A stretch of 64,000 nucleotides of DNA. Origin: Ardenticatenaceae bacterium. Its GTDB lineage: Bacteria; Chloroflexota; Anaerolineae; Promineifilales; Promineifilaceae. The DNA is taken from contig JACKBV010000002.1 of the NCBI GenBank assembly GCA_020634315.1, forward strand, positions 124,001 to 188,000. Direction: 5' to 3'. A program made the position numbers and the translations under genes. This document shows positions 52,949 through 62,264 of the stretch, piece after piece. Under the pieces are notes generated by a model. That model was not told the DNA's origin. It did no database searches and saw only the letters and a list, made by a program, of their open reading frames with translations. The first letter of the stretch is position 1; the number at the start of each line of letters is the position of its first letter.

Positions 52949-53374
52949 GTGGACAAACAAACTCTTATTAACAATCTAAATGAAGACCTGGCTGGTGAAT
53001 TAAGCGCCATCATTCAATACATCACCTATGCGGCAAAAGCAACTGGCCCTTACCGGCCACAACTCAGCCAATTTTTCCTGGCAGAAGTCGCCGACGAACA
53101 ACTGCATGCCCAATTCCTGGCAAACAAAATCGTCGCCCTGGGTGGCGAACCAACCACCCAGCCACGTTCGGTACAGGTTGCCCATACAAATCGCGAGATG
53201 TTGGAAGCCATCCTGGCCGCCGAACGACAAGCGACAAAAGATTACACCCAACGCGCACTCGACGCCGAAGCCTATGGTGACAAAGGGCTGATGGTGCAAT
53301 TGGAAGATATGGTGCGCGACGAAAGCGGCCATTCTGAAGAAACAGAGCGCATGCTGCGCGATTGGCCGTTGTAA
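52949..53374 (+). CDS. Ferritin-like (bacterioferritin-related) protein
   Basis: A 141-residue four-helix-bundle protein with a di-iron site: E17, E50-x-x-H53, E92 and E125-x-x-H128. It is probably an iron oxidising and storing or detoxifying cytoplasmic protein of the bacterioferritin/ferritin-like group. It has no haem-ligand Met at the usual place that I can identify. The start is the GTG at 52949 (AAGGAG six bases upstream); the longer frame would add 36 residues without ferritin character. It is transcribed from its own promoter and ends at a terminator. Confidence 0.88.
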   Translation: MDKQTLINNLNEDLAGELSAIIQYITYAAKATGPYRPQLSQFFLAEVADEQLHAQFLANKIVALGGEPTTQPRSVQVAHTNREMLEAILAAERQATKDYTQRALDAEAYGDKGLMVQLEDMVRDESGHSEETERMLRDWPL

Positions 53375-53396
53375 CAACAACCGCTAACCTGTAAGT

Positions 53397-53431
53397 AAAA
53401 AAGAGAGCCGTCCGTGTACGGCTCTCTTTTT
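53397..53431 (+). terminator. Terminator of the ferritin-like gene
   Basis: GAGAGCCGT-CCGTGT-ACGGCTCTC with A-tract before and five T residues after. Confidence 0.9.
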
Positions 53432-53445
53432 CATTAACGGCCGTT

Positions 53446-53937
53446 ATGAACGACCCCCTCCACAGCACACTGCCCATCAAACAATTCCTGCTTATCGAAA
53501 CCTGCCCGACAGCATGGCGACCGTTAGATTTGTACTTGTTTCGCGATGAAGCGGTTGTTTTTTATGTGGGGCAATCACATCTGGCTTTTGACCGTGTCTG
53601 GGAACATATTCGCTATGGGTTCAAAGGGCGCTCAACGGTTGGCCGTTTCATTTTGTGCAACTGGCCGACTTCGATGAAGTTTACAGTTGAACTGCTCAGT
53701 TCGCGTGCTGACCAGTTTGCCTCTGTGGCGCATGACCTGGATGCGGCCGAACGCCAGCTCATCACACAGTATGCCCCTTGCTTCAACGATGTTTGGAATG
53801 AGCAGCCAACCCCATTGCCGGAGAAGTATGTACCGGAAACGGCCGTTCCCCGCTGCTCCCGTAACCTCAAAAAGCTGATCCGCGAAGCCGAATACGCCTG
53901 CAAAATGGATGCACGCCGGGCGTGGCTCTCATCTTAA
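53446..53937 (+). CDS. GIY-YIG-like nuclease-fold protein
   Basis: A 163-residue protein. DLYLFRDEAVVFYVGQS matches the GIY...YIG core (as LYLF...FYVGQS), followed by RVWEHIRYG with the Arg/His expected on the next helix and ERQLITQYAPCFND with the catalytic-type Glu and 'P-x-FN' ending. These features suggest a GIY-YIG fold; whether it cuts DNA is not known. The ATG directly follows AACGGCCGTT and has no usual ribosome-binding site. Its end overlaps the end of the convergent hydrolase gene by nine bases. Confidence 0.65.
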   Translation: MNDPLHSTLPIKQFLLIETCPTAWRPLDLYLFRDEAVVFYVGQSHLAFDRVWEHIRYGFKGRSTVGRFILCNWPTSMKFTVELLSSRADQFASVAHDLDAAERQLITQYAPCFNDVWNEQPTPLPEKYVPETAVPRCSRNLKKLIREAEYACKMDARRAWLSS

Positions 53938-54654
53938 ACGCGCCGTATCCAATTCCGCCAGAAAAATCTTAATTGCGTTGATAAATTGATCAGGATCGGG
54001 GTCCCACAAAGCATGATCCGAAAAGGGGAAAGTCAGCACACGAGCACGCGGCAGCAGTTGTTGATAACGAGCCGCGTCTGCCTCATCCAATTTAGCGCCT
54101 GGCTGCCCGCCGCGCAGCACCAATACCGGGCACGTTATCGCCGGTAACTGCTCCCACAACGGGGTTTCCGCCGACTCTTGTTGTATCGCTTCCATAATGG
54201 GGCGATCATTGAGGCGTCCCAACATGAACACGGCGCTGTCTACCCATTCCGGCGGCAGCTGCGGATAAACAGCCGGGTAATCACCCAAAATCAGCCCGCC
54301 CAACCGATGAGCATGCTGTGCGGCATAGGCGATGGCAATGGGCACAGCCATCGAGTAAGCCATCAGACACGGCCGTTCCACCTCGCTTGCCGCCAACACC
54401 GCCTCTAAATCGGCCGTGAAATCTTGCAAACGATAGCCAGCGTCCGGGGCATCGCTGACCCCCTGCCCGCGCAGGCTCATTGCCAGACACAGACGCGGCG
54501 CAAACGCAGGCATATCCGCCATGTAATCTTCAGCCGCGCCCAACCCGCCCGGCACAAAAACCAACGGCGTTCGCGCCACATCTTCGGCGCCACTCACCAG
54601 ATAATGTAGGCGCACACCATCTTGGGCAGCCCATTTTTCAGTAACAGGGAACAT
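53929..54654 (-). CDS. Alpha/beta hydrolase
   Basis: A 241-residue alpha/beta hydrolase. PLVFVPGGLGAAEDY is the oxyanion/first-turn region and MAYSMAVPIAIAYA is the nucleophile elbow (AYSMA, in place of GxSxG), with DHALWDPDPDQF supplying the His/Asp near the end. It likely hydrolyses an ester or amide of a small compound. The ATG at 54654 is preceded directly by AACGGCCGTT and lies eight bases after the stop of a 39-codon membrane-peptide gene; a longer frame upstream would overlap that gene. It ends in a nine-base overlap with the convergent GIY-YIG-like gene. Confidence 0.8.
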   Translation of the reverse strand: MFPVTEKWAAQDGVRLHYLVSGAEDVARTPLVFVPGGLGAAEDYMADMPAFAPRLCLAMSLRGQGVSDAPDAGYRLQDFTADLEAVLAASEVERPCLMAYSMAVPIAIAYAAQHAHRLGGLILGDYPAVYPQLPPEWVDSAVFMLGRLNDRPIMEAIQQESAETPLWEQLPAITCPVLVLRGGQPGAKLDEADAARYQQLLPRARVLTFPFSDHALWDPDPDQFINAIKIFLAELDTARLR

Positions 54655-54662
54655 AACGGCCG

Positions 54663-54782
54663 TTAAAATACAAACACAGCCAACAAGGCCAAAACAAAAC
54701 CAGAAACACCACACGCCGCCATCACGCCAATGCCAATAGCCAGCGGAATAATATAGTTCACTGAGTTATCTTGTTCTTCCAT
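54663..54782 (-). CDS. Small membrane peptide (39 residues) upstream of the hydrolase
   Basis: A short open frame, ATG at 54782 to TAA, coding MEEQDNSVNYIIPLAIGIG followed by VMAACGVSGFVLALLAVFVF. Residues about 10-39 are hydrophobic and form one or two membrane segments. GAGG lies six bases before the ATG, better than that of the next gene. The stop TAA overlaps the AACGGCCGTT palindrome that immediately precedes the hydrolase ATG, so the two genes are translationally coupled by eight bases. It is too short to compare with families; the reading frame, ribosome-binding site and hydrophobic content are the evidence. Confidence 0.6.
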   Translation of the reverse strand: MEEQDNSVNYIIPLAIGIGVMAACGVSGFVLALLAVFVF

Positions 54783-54860
54783 TCATTGCCTCACTGCAAA
54801 TAAGTTTGATTAATTCTAACGTAAGTAAAGGGATGGGGCGACCCGCGTTTCCCCGTTCCG

Positions 54861-55523
54861 TTACGCCTCGTGCGCAGCCAGTCCGTCATGGTAAACCCGC
54901 CAGCTGTCATCCAGCTGGCTGCTAAACCAGAGTTCGACATACTTCAAACGTGGCTCCGTCGCCTGCCCATCGCCGGTAATCGTTGCGTAACTATAATGAA
55001 TCAGGTGCAGCCCGACATCGTCCCGCCACGAGCGAATTTGCTCGTACAACTGACGCGCATCACCCAGGTTGGTTCCGCGTGGCGCAATACATACTAACGT
55101 GCCCTGATAGTGCAAATCGGCCAGCAGCAGCCTGGCAAACGGCGCAAATCCCGGTGTCACCGCATGAAAGTCAAGCAGGGTATGCCCATCACAATCCACC
55201 GACAGGGGCGGGCCAAAAAAGAGAATGTCACAGGCGAGAAACGGCCGTATCGCCTCCCCATCGAGCGCATCTCCTTGCACACACGGAATGCCACGCGCAC
55301 GGTTAGCGGCGACAATAGCCGGGTGAATATCCAGCCCGGTGTACTGCACGCCGGGCAAAACCTGGCGGTACTGCTGCCACTGGGCAGCACAATCGCCACA
55401 ACAAATCTCGCCAATGGCGTGCGTTTGCGGCAGCAGCTCACGCAGCAAGCGCCCGCGCTGCGCAACGGTCTGCACGTTTGTCCTGGCAAAGGTTTGTCGC
55501 TCAGTATCTGGAAGTTGGTACAT
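54861..55523 (-). CDS. SAM-dependent methyltransferase-like protein
   Basis: A 220-residue Rossmann-fold protein. Motif I reads IGEICCGDCAAQW, the ribose-binding Asp lies in TGLDIHP and a later CDILFFGPPLSVD takes the place of the NPPY/DPPY motif, typical of N-methyltransferases, but with G for the first residue. The C-terminal TEPRLKYVELWFSSQ ends the fold. The substrate is unknown. Its ATG lies only two bases after the stop codon of the next gene upstream, and the AACGGCCGTT palindrome overlaps that stop, so the two are an operon. Confidence 0.75.
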   Translation of the reverse strand: MYQLPDTERQTFARTNVQTVAQRGRLLRELLPQTHAIGEICCGDCAAQWQQYRQVLPGVQYTGLDIHPAIVAANRARGIPCVQGDALDGEAIRPFLACDILFFGPPLSVDCDGHTLLDFHAVTPGFAPFARLLLADLHYQGTLVCIAPRGTNLGDARQLYEQIRSWRDDVGLHLIHYSYATITGDGQATEPRLKYVELWFSSQLDDSWRVYHDGLAAHEA

Positions 55524-55525
55524 GG

Positions 55526-56002
55526 TTAACGGCCGTTGCGCACATCCAGGCGCACCCTCTTTTCACGCTGCTTGCCCATGAGCAGCTGCCGATGACGTTG
55601 TTCATCGTCCGGCGTCATCTTGCCCGGCAGCGGCATTTGCGCAAATCGCCCCAGCAGCAAATCATCAATCAAATAAGCCAACAACGACACATTGTACGCA
55701 TCGTCGGCCATTTTATACTGCGCCGGATCAGCATTCACCAACAGCTGTTCCGTGCGATATGTCTCGCCATCGGGCAGCAGTTGCAGTTGAAAAATGCACG
55801 TTCCCGTCCAACTGCGATGCACATGCAGCCATTCCCCATCAAAATAGACAAACCATTTATCCTGCTGTTCACGCGGGATAAAGCCCAAGGCGATTTGTGC
55901 CATTTCTGGCGCTGTGTAACGGCCGTCTAGTTCTAACGCTCGCCGCGCCGCTGGCATGGGTTTAATCTGCCACGAAGCGGCCGTGGCTTGTTTTTTATCC
56001 AT
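55526..56002 (-). CDS. Conserved protein of unknown function
   Basis: A 158-residue soluble protein. The segment QDKWFVYFDGEWLHVHRSWTG followed by TCIFQLQ is the conserved core of a small bacterial family without known role; near the end is DAYNVSLLAYLIDDLLLG. There is no signal peptide or membrane helix. Its last codons (RNGR, stop) are encoded by the AACGGCCGTTAA sequence. It is the first gene of a two-gene operon with the methyltransferase-like gene. Confidence 0.7.
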   Translation of the reverse strand: MDKKQATAASWQIKPMPAARRALELDGRYTAPEMAQIALGFIPREQQDKWFVYFDGEWLHVHRSWTGTCIFQLQLLPDGETYRTEQLLVNADPAQYKMADDAYNVSLLAYLIDDLLLGRFAQMPLPGKMTPDDEQRHRQLLMGKQREKRVRLDVRNGR

Positions 56003-56175
56003 AAAAATTCTATTCCTTTCCCCACGACACCCACCGATTATAACAAACCCGCGTAGACAACGTCAGTTTATCGTCGTATTCCTGCATTCCATACGTGCAG
56101 CAATGCCTGCGTGCCAGCCCTTACAATGTCATCATCACGTATTGGATATGATGTCTCGCACAATTGGAGGTCCAC

Positions 56176-59100
56176 ATGAAGCGCAACCATTTTCTGAACC
56201 TGATTTTACTCATCTTGCTCACAGTGACACTCATCGGCTGCCAGGAAAACGAGGGAACGGCCGTTTCCGCCGACCGCCCCAGCCCCGAACCCATCATCCA
56301 GGCAACCAGCACAACCGCGGCAACGGCCGTTCCCACAGCCACACCGCTGCCCACCACCCTCCAGGCCGACCTTGACGCCACCTACGACATGGAAGACTTT
56401 CCTCCTGATGCCTCTTTGGTCGTCCATTTTAATCAACCCATGCGCACCAGCCACCGCAATCCACTCATTTTTACACCAACCGTCGATGGCAGCTTTTCCT
56501 GGGATGATACGGCCACAATCCTCACGTTTACGCCAGAGAGCAGCTTCACTCCTGGTCGCAGTTATCTGGTCAACATCCCCAGCAACCTAAAAAGCGACAG
56601 CGGCCTCACCTTTGCCAGCCTGCAACGCTGGCGGCTGCAAATGCAAACAAGACCAGAAATCACGCTGCACACCCCGGCGGCCACCGCCATTGCCGATATG
56701 CAGCCCGTTATCTACCTCAACTTCAATCGCCCCATGGACATGACCAGCGTTTACGAGGCTCTCAGCATCACCCCGCCGCTGGCTCATACGCTCGTCTGGG
56801 AAGATGACACCCACGTACGCCTGCTTTTGGATGAACCGCTTGCCTTCGACACCACCTACGAATTTGCAGTGGCAGAAACGGCCGTTGACGAGCAGGAATT
56901 TCATCTTGCCACACCCTACCAATGGACCTACACGCTTAAACCAACCTTAAGTCATTTTACGGCCCCAACAACGGCCGATCACCTGGCGCCCATCAACATG
57001 TACTTTAACTATCCCGTTGCGCCCGCCAGTTTGCAAGACTCCATGCACATCACGCCAGCCATTAATGGCGACTTCGCCTGGAATGAGGATGGCACCGTGG
57101 CTACCTTCACGCCAGCCAGCCAACTACCAGCCAGCACAGAATACACCCTTTCCTTTGAGACCCCGCTGCGCACGCCTGCCGGATTGGAGCTGCCCACGCC
57201 AGAAACGGCCGTTTTCACCACCCCACCCTCAATTCTCGGCCACACCCCCAATGGCAACGCCATCCACCCGGTCACCAACCTCACCATCACCTTCGACCGG
57301 CTCATGGATGCCGCCAGCGTCGTCGATGCCTTCACCATTACCCCAACCATTTCCGGCAGCTTCTCGTGGGAGGAAACAGAGGTCACGTTCCGTCCAGACA
57401 ATGGCTACTTTGACGAAGATACACATTACACAATCACCCTGGCCGACACAGCCACAACCAGCAGCGGCGAACGCATATTATCCCAACCCTATATCTGGGA
57501 CTTCCGCACCAAAGAGTTGGAAACACTCGCCATCTTTGGCTATGGTCCAAACGCACAAATTCTCGATGCCAACGGCCGCCGCGCTGTGCAATTTGAATCT
57601 TTCGTTGCGGCGCAAGTCAACCTGCAATTTGAGCTATACAGCCTGACTCTCCCCCAATTTCTCGACAGCTATGCCACTGGCTATCGCGACTGGTCTGGCT
57701 GGGGAGAGCGCGGTGAATCTCGCCTCAACACAGAAGGCACAACGCTACGCGCCCGTTGGCAAATGGAAACGGCCGTTTCCATCCAAGAGTGGGGCAACGT
57801 CCAGGAAGTAATCATCCCGGATGACGTGCCCCCCGGTCTCTACATCCTCAACCTCGTCGCCCCCCAAATTAACGATCAGATTTTCCTCGTCATCAGCAGC
57901 AACACCCTCACCATTAAGCAAGCCAATGAACAACTGCTAACCTGGGTCACAGACATCAATGGGCAAAGCGTGGCCGACATTCCCGTGCGCGTCTACGCCC
58001 ACGATGGTTCCCTTCTTGCCGAGGGACGCACCAACGCCGACGGCCTTGTCCACACACAACTGCCTGCCAATGAAGAAGGGGAATCTGCGGCCGGCGACCC
58101 CTTACTCGTTGTTGCCCAAAATGGCAGCGACATCACCATCAGCGGCCTCACCGGCAGTTGGGGATGGTACAACGGCAGTTCATCCCAAAGCAGCGCCGCC
58201 TACATCATCACCGACCGCCCCATTTACAAGCCAGGGCAAACCGTTTACTTCAAGGCCACTGTGCGCCAGGATGACGATGCGCTGTTGACGCTGCTGCCTG
58301 CGGATACGGCCGTTACCGCCCGCATTCGTGACTCCCGCAACAACGTCGTGCAAACCATCGAGCTAACCACCAACGACTTCGGCAGCGTCAACGACGCCTT
58401 CACCATCGCCGAAGGCGCAATGCTGGGCACATACTACGTCGAAATCGAAGCCAATGGCGCAATCCATCGCCAGCCCTTTAAGGTTGAAGAGTATCGCAAA
58501 CCGGATTATGAAGTCACCGTCAGCACCAATGTCGAGCGCGTTGTGCAGGGCACACCGATCACCGTCACGGTGGACACGCGCTATTTCTTTGGCGAGCCGC
58601 TTGTCCATACCCGTGTGACCATTCACAGCTACAATCTGAGCGAAAATTGGTACGGCGATCCCGACACCTACACCTGGTTTGACAGTGGTTTGTCGGACAT
58701 CAATGGCTATACAGATGAAAACGGCCGTTTCACGGCCACCATCCGCACCAACCAAATCGACGACTATTGGTTCACCAACGAAGATTGGAGCGGCAGCCTC
58801 AGCCGCGCCACCTGGGGCATCGAAGCGACGGTAGATGATGGCAGCCGCCAGACAGTCAGCGGCTTTGCCGTGGTGCATGTTTACGATGCCGCTGCCCGCC
58901 TCACCCTCAGCCACAACGGTTACATCCAGACACCCGGCCAATCGTTCACCATCCGCGCCCAGGCCAGCACCATTTTCGACGAACCGCTTGCCAACCACAA
59001 CCTGACGCTCTCGCTGCGCCGTTGGGACAGCGGCAGCTACGATTACACGACGGTGCTCGATAGTGTGCCCATGACCACCGATGAAAACGGCCGTGCCAGC

Positions 59101-61938
59101 CTTGACTACACCATCGCCGAATCCGGCTACTACCAACTGCGCGTAGAAGGCAAAGACAGCAGCGGTCACGATATTCGCTACAACAGTTGGATTTATGCCT
59201 TCGACAATTTTTATGGCTTCTGGTATGGCAGCAACAATGGCAACCTCACCATCACACCTGACCAGACCAGCTATGCACCGGGTGATGTGGCCCAGTTGAT
59301 TGTGGAAACGGCCGTTAGCGGCCCCGCCCTCCTCGTCGTCGAACGAGGCACCATTCATCGTGAACAACTGGTCAACCTGACTGCCCCCGTCACCATGCTC
59401 GACTTGCCCATCCAGGCAGACGACGTGCCCAACATTCACGTCTCCATCAACGTCTGGGAAGAGCAAGACACGACCATCACCAACAACACCTACAGCAGCC
59501 AACCCGACAGCAATCTCCTCACCGCGTATGCCCGGCTGAGCGTCCCCGCGACCGACAAACAGCTTACCGTCACCCTTACTCCCGACCATGATGTCTACGC
59601 GCCGCGCGACGAAGCCACCTTCACCGTGCGCGTCACCAACTGGAAAGGAGAACCCGTCTCCGCCGAAGTATCGCTGGCCCTGGTGGATGAAGCCATCTTC
59701 GCCCTCAGTGAAGAATTGTCCGGCGCTATTTACGACGCTTTTTACTTTAAGCGGAGCAATGACGTGGCTACCTTCAACAGCCTTGATCCGATGCGCTACC
59801 TGGGTGGCGGCGGCGGTGGCGGCGGTGGCGGTGACGGCTTTGATATAGATGGTCCGCGCCAGGATTTCCCGGATACGGCCGCCTGGTTCCCCACCCTTAC
59901 CACCGATTTCAACGGCGAAGCAATCGTCACAGTCACGTTGCCAGACAGCCTGACCAGTTGGCGGCTGACAGCCAAAGCCGCCACGGCAGATACGCAAGTT
60001 GGGCAGGCGACGGCAAACATCACCACCAGCCAGGCGATCATCGTGCGCCCCATCTTGCCGCGCGTCCTGACGGCAGGCGATACGGCCGTTATCTCCGCCA
60101 TCGTCCACAATTACACCGACACGCCACAAGAGCTAATGGTCACTTTCGCCATGCACAACGCGGCGATCACCATTCACAATTCCCCAACGCAAACCATCAC
60201 CCTGCCGCCAAATGCTTCACAAATTCTCGGCTGGTATGTCACGGCCGAAGCCGCAGGAGAGGCGCTGGTCTTGGTAACGGCCGTTCCCAGCAGCAATGAC
60301 CTGCGCGGCGACGCCATCCAACTCCCCCTCACCGTGCAGCCTCTCGCCGTGCCCGATGTGGAAACACAAATCGGGCAGTTCAGCGGCCAATTCGCCACCA
60401 CCGTCACCATCCCCGCCGACGCCCTCCCCCTCAGCACAGTAGAGATTCAACTGACGCGCTCCATCGCCGGCTCACTGCTGCAAGGGCTGGAATATCTCAC
60501 CGGCTACCCATACGGCTGCGTCGAACAAACAATGAGCAAAGCGCTGCCCAACGCCGTCGTGGGGCGTGCCCTCTTCCAACTCGGCGTCAGCAACCCCGCT
60601 TTGCAAGCAGAACTGCCTGCGCAAATCAGCGCCAGCGTGCAGCGCCTTTACGGCTTCCAACACGATGACGGCGGCTGGGGCTGGTGGTTTGACGACGCCA
60701 CGCACGATTACCAAACAGCCTGGGTGATCTTTGGGCTGGCACAGGTTGCCGAAGCGGGTTACGAGGTGGACACAAATGTGATACAACGCGGCGCGGATTG
60801 GCTTAACGAAAACTTGAGCTTGATGGATGCCCGCACGCGTGCCTTTGCCCTTTATGCCCTGGCAACTGCCGGGCAGCCCAATCTGGCCGCCACCCGCGAG
60901 CTAGCCACCGACCTGGACGCACTCGCTGGCGATACGTTTAGCATTGCCGGGCTGGCCCTGGCTTTGCACATCGCAGGCGACACCGTGCAGGCGCAAGAAT
61001 TGATTGAGCTGCTGGCGGAAACGGCCGTTACCGACAACGGCTTCACCTACTGGACTGGCGCCAACCATGATGGCTACTACGCAGACAAAACGATGGCCTC
61101 CGACGTGCGCAGCACCGCCCTCGCCCTCAGCGCCTTTACACGCATCGCTCCCGGCCGCGAATTAGAATCGGGCATCGTGCGCTGGCTGATGGCGCAGCGC
61201 AAAGCACAAGGCTGGGGCACAACCAACGAAACATCCTTTGCCATCATCAGCCTCACCGACCATTTGCTGGCGACAAGCTTCAACGAAACAGCCGCCACGC
61301 CTTACACCATCACGCTCAACGGCAGCGTCGTCGCCGAGGGAACTCTGGGGCGCGGCGAGCCAGCCATATCGCTGCAATTGACAACAGAGCAGTTAAACAG
61401 TGGCACGAATGAGTTGGCGATCACCGGTGGGGGAAACGGCCGTCTCTACTACACCATCAACAGCCGCATCTACCTGGCACAACAAAGCATCGAAGCCGCC
61501 GGTTCCATCACCATCAGCCGTACCTACTTTGACGGCGACAGCGGCAAACCATTGGAAACCATCACCGCCGGACAACTGGTGAAAGTCCAACTCACAGTAG
61601 ACCTGCCCCAAGATGGCAGCTACATCATCGTTGAAGACAAGCTCCCCGGCGGGCTGGAAGCACTCAACGAAAGCCTGAACACCACCAGTCACGAAGGGAG
61701 CTACTACGGCGCCTGGACTTCACAATGGTTTGAGTTTGGCTACAACTATAAAGAAGTGCGCGACGACCGCGTCAGTTTCTTCATTACCGAAATGCACAAC
61801 GGGCGCAGCACCTTCACCTACTACGCCCGCGCCACCCACACCGGCACATTCACCGCCATGCCCACCGAAGTGTACGCCATGTACAATCTGGCGCTGTGGG
61901 GCCGCTCTGCCAGCAGCACGGTGACAATCGCTGAATAG
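56176..61938 (+). CDS. Bacterial alpha-2-macroglobulin lipoprotein
   Basis: A 1,920-residue lipoprotein with lipobox LIGC (Cys22) after the signal peptide. After a Thr/Pro linker, several Ig-like domains (to about residue 450) and MG-type domains follow; TDRPIYKPGQTVYFKA (about residue 680) is the usual MG2/MG3 motif. A Gly10 stretch (residues 1210-1219) marks the likely bait region. The thioester site is YPYGCVEQTMSK with Cys1448, keeping the C-x-E-Q core. The thioester domain and receptor-like domain finish the protein. Such proteins trap proteases in the periplasm or at the surface and often work with a penicillin-binding protein; one starts at 63681. TGGAGG is five bases before the ATG. 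Confidence 0.92.
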   Translation: MKRNHFLNLILLILLTVTLIGCQENEGTAVSADRPSPEPIIQATSTTAATAVPTATPLPTTLQADLDATYDMEDFPPDASLVVHFNQPMRTSHRNPLIFTPTVDGSFSWDDTATILTFTPESSFTPGRSYLVNIPSNLKSDSGLTFASLQRWRLQMQTRPEITLHTPAATAIADMQPVIYLNFNRPMDMTSVYEALSITPPLAHTLVWEDDTHVRLLLDEPLAFDTTYEFAVAETAVDEQEFHLATPYQWTYTLKPTLSHFTAPTTADHLAPINMYFNYPVAPASLQDSMHITPAINGDFAWNEDGTVATFTPASQLPASTEYTLSFETPLRTPAGLELPTPETAVFTTPPSILGHTPNGNAIHPVTNLTITFDRLMDAASVVDAFTITPTISGSFSWEETEVTFRPDNGYFDEDTHYTITLADTATTSSGERILSQPYIWDFRTKELETLAIFGYGPNAQILDANGRRAVQFESFVAAQVNLQFELYSLTLPQFLDSYATGYRDWSGWGERGESRLNTEGTTLRARWQMETAVSIQEWGNVQEVIIPDDVPPGLYILNLVAPQINDQIFLVISSNTLTIKQANEQLLTWVTDINGQSVADIPVRVYAHDGSLLAEGRTNADGLVHTQLPANEEGESAAGDPLLVVAQNGSDITISGLTGSWGWYNGSSSQSSAAYIITDRPIYKPGQTVYFKATVRQDDDALLTLLPADTAVTARIRDSRNNVVQTIELTTNDFGSVNDAFTIAEGAMLGTYYVEIEANGAIHRQPFKVEEYRKPDYEVTVSTNVERVVQGTPITVTVDTRYFFGEPLVHTRVTIHSYNLSENWYGDPDTYTWFDSGLSDINGYTDENGRFTATIRTNQIDDYWFTNEDWSGSLSRATWGIEATVDDGSRQTVSGFAVVHVYDAAARLTLSHNGYIQTPGQSFTIRAQASTIFDEPLANHNLTLSLRRWDSGSYDYTTVLDSVPMTTDENGRASLDYTIAESGYYQLRVEGKDSSGHDIRYNSWIYAFDNFYGFWYGSNNGNLTITPDQTSYAPGDVAQLIVETAVSGPALLVVERGTIHREQLVNLTAPVTMLDLPIQADDVPNIHVSINVWEEQDTTITNNTYSSQPDSNLLTAYARLSVPATDKQLTVTLTPDHDVYAPRDEATFTVRVTNWKGEPVSAEVSLALVDEAIFALSEELSGAIYDAFYFKRSNDVATFNSLDPMRYLGGGGGGGGGGDGFDIDGPRQDFPDTAAWFPTLTTDFNGEAIVTVTLPDSLTSWRLTAKAATADTQVGQATANITTSQAIIVRPILPRVLTAGDTAVISAIVHNYTDTPQELMVTFAMHNAAITIHNSPTQTITLPPNASQILGWYVTAEAAGEALVLVTAVPSSNDLRGDAIQLPLTVQPLAVPDVETQIGQFSGQFATTVTIPADALPLSTVEIQLTRSIAGSLLQGLEYLTGYPYGCVEQTMSKALPNAVVGRALFQLGVSNPALQAELPAQISASVQRLYGFQHDDGGWGWWFDDATHDYQTAWVIFGLAQVAEAGYEVDTNVIQRGADWLNENLSLMDARTRAFALYALATAGQPNLAATRELATDLDALAGDTFSIAGLALALHIAGDTVQAQELIELLAETAVTDNGFTYWTGANHDGYYADKTMASDVRSTALALSAFTRIAPGRELESGIVRWLMAQRKAQGWGTTNETSFAIISLTDHLLATSFNETAATPYTITLNGSVVAEGTLGRGEPAISLQLTTEQLNSGTNELAITGGGNGRLYYTINSRIYLAQQSIEAAGSITISRTYFDGDSGKPLETITAGQLVKVQLTVDLPQDGSYIIVEDKLPGGLEALNESLNTTSHEGSYYGAWTSQWFEFGYNYKEVRDDRVSFFITEMHNGRSTFTYYARATHTGTFTAMPTEVYAMYNLALWGRSASSTVTIAE

Positions 61939-61954
61939 GGTTTACGGAAATCGA

Positions 61955-61995
61955 CGAAAAGAGGTTGGCTAAATGCCAACCTCTTTTCGCTTTTT
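61955..61995 (+). terminator. Terminator of the macroglobulin gene
   Basis: A perfect 15-bp stem, CGAAAAGAGGTTGGC / GCCAACCTCTTTTCG, then C and five T residues. Confidence 0.92.
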
Positions 61996-62192
61996 ATGGG
62001 GCAGGTGTCGCCCAATGCGTTACCTCCAATGAGACGGTACGCCGCTGTTCGCTGTGCGGCCAACCACAGACGGACTGGGCTGGTAACGGCCGTTCACGCA
62101 CCTTCACTCTTACGTACAAAAAGGGAGGAAACGGCCGTAACTCTGCACCACAGATTAAGAGCAGCCTATGAAAAATCGTATTTACTGAACAG

Positions 62193-62223
62193 AAAAAAGC
62201 CTCTCATTGATGAAATGAGAGGC
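62193..62223 (-). terminator. Terminator of the alpha-oxoamine synthase gene
   Basis: GCCTCTCATT-GATGA-AATGAGAGGC... on the plus strand preceded by six A residues, so on the minus strand it is a 10-bp stem followed by six T residues, 42 bases after the stop. Confidence 0.88.
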
Positions 62224-62264
62224 TTCCACGCACAAAATATGGCTTACAAGTCGCGAATGCCGGT

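Larger units (their letters stand above)
61939..62264. other. Intergenic region between convergent genes
   Basis: Apart from two terminators and two palindrome copies (62085-62092 and 62132-62139) there is no supported gene. Short plus-strand frames run through here but show no conserved pattern or ribosome-binding site, and one runs on into the antisense of the next gene. Confidence 0.6.

Noticed and set aside
58363..60129. 588-codon open frame antisense to the macroglobulin
   Set aside because: It is the mirror of a strongly supported gene with codon bias that removes stops on the opposite strand; the product has low-complexity Gly/Val/Asp composition and no domain.
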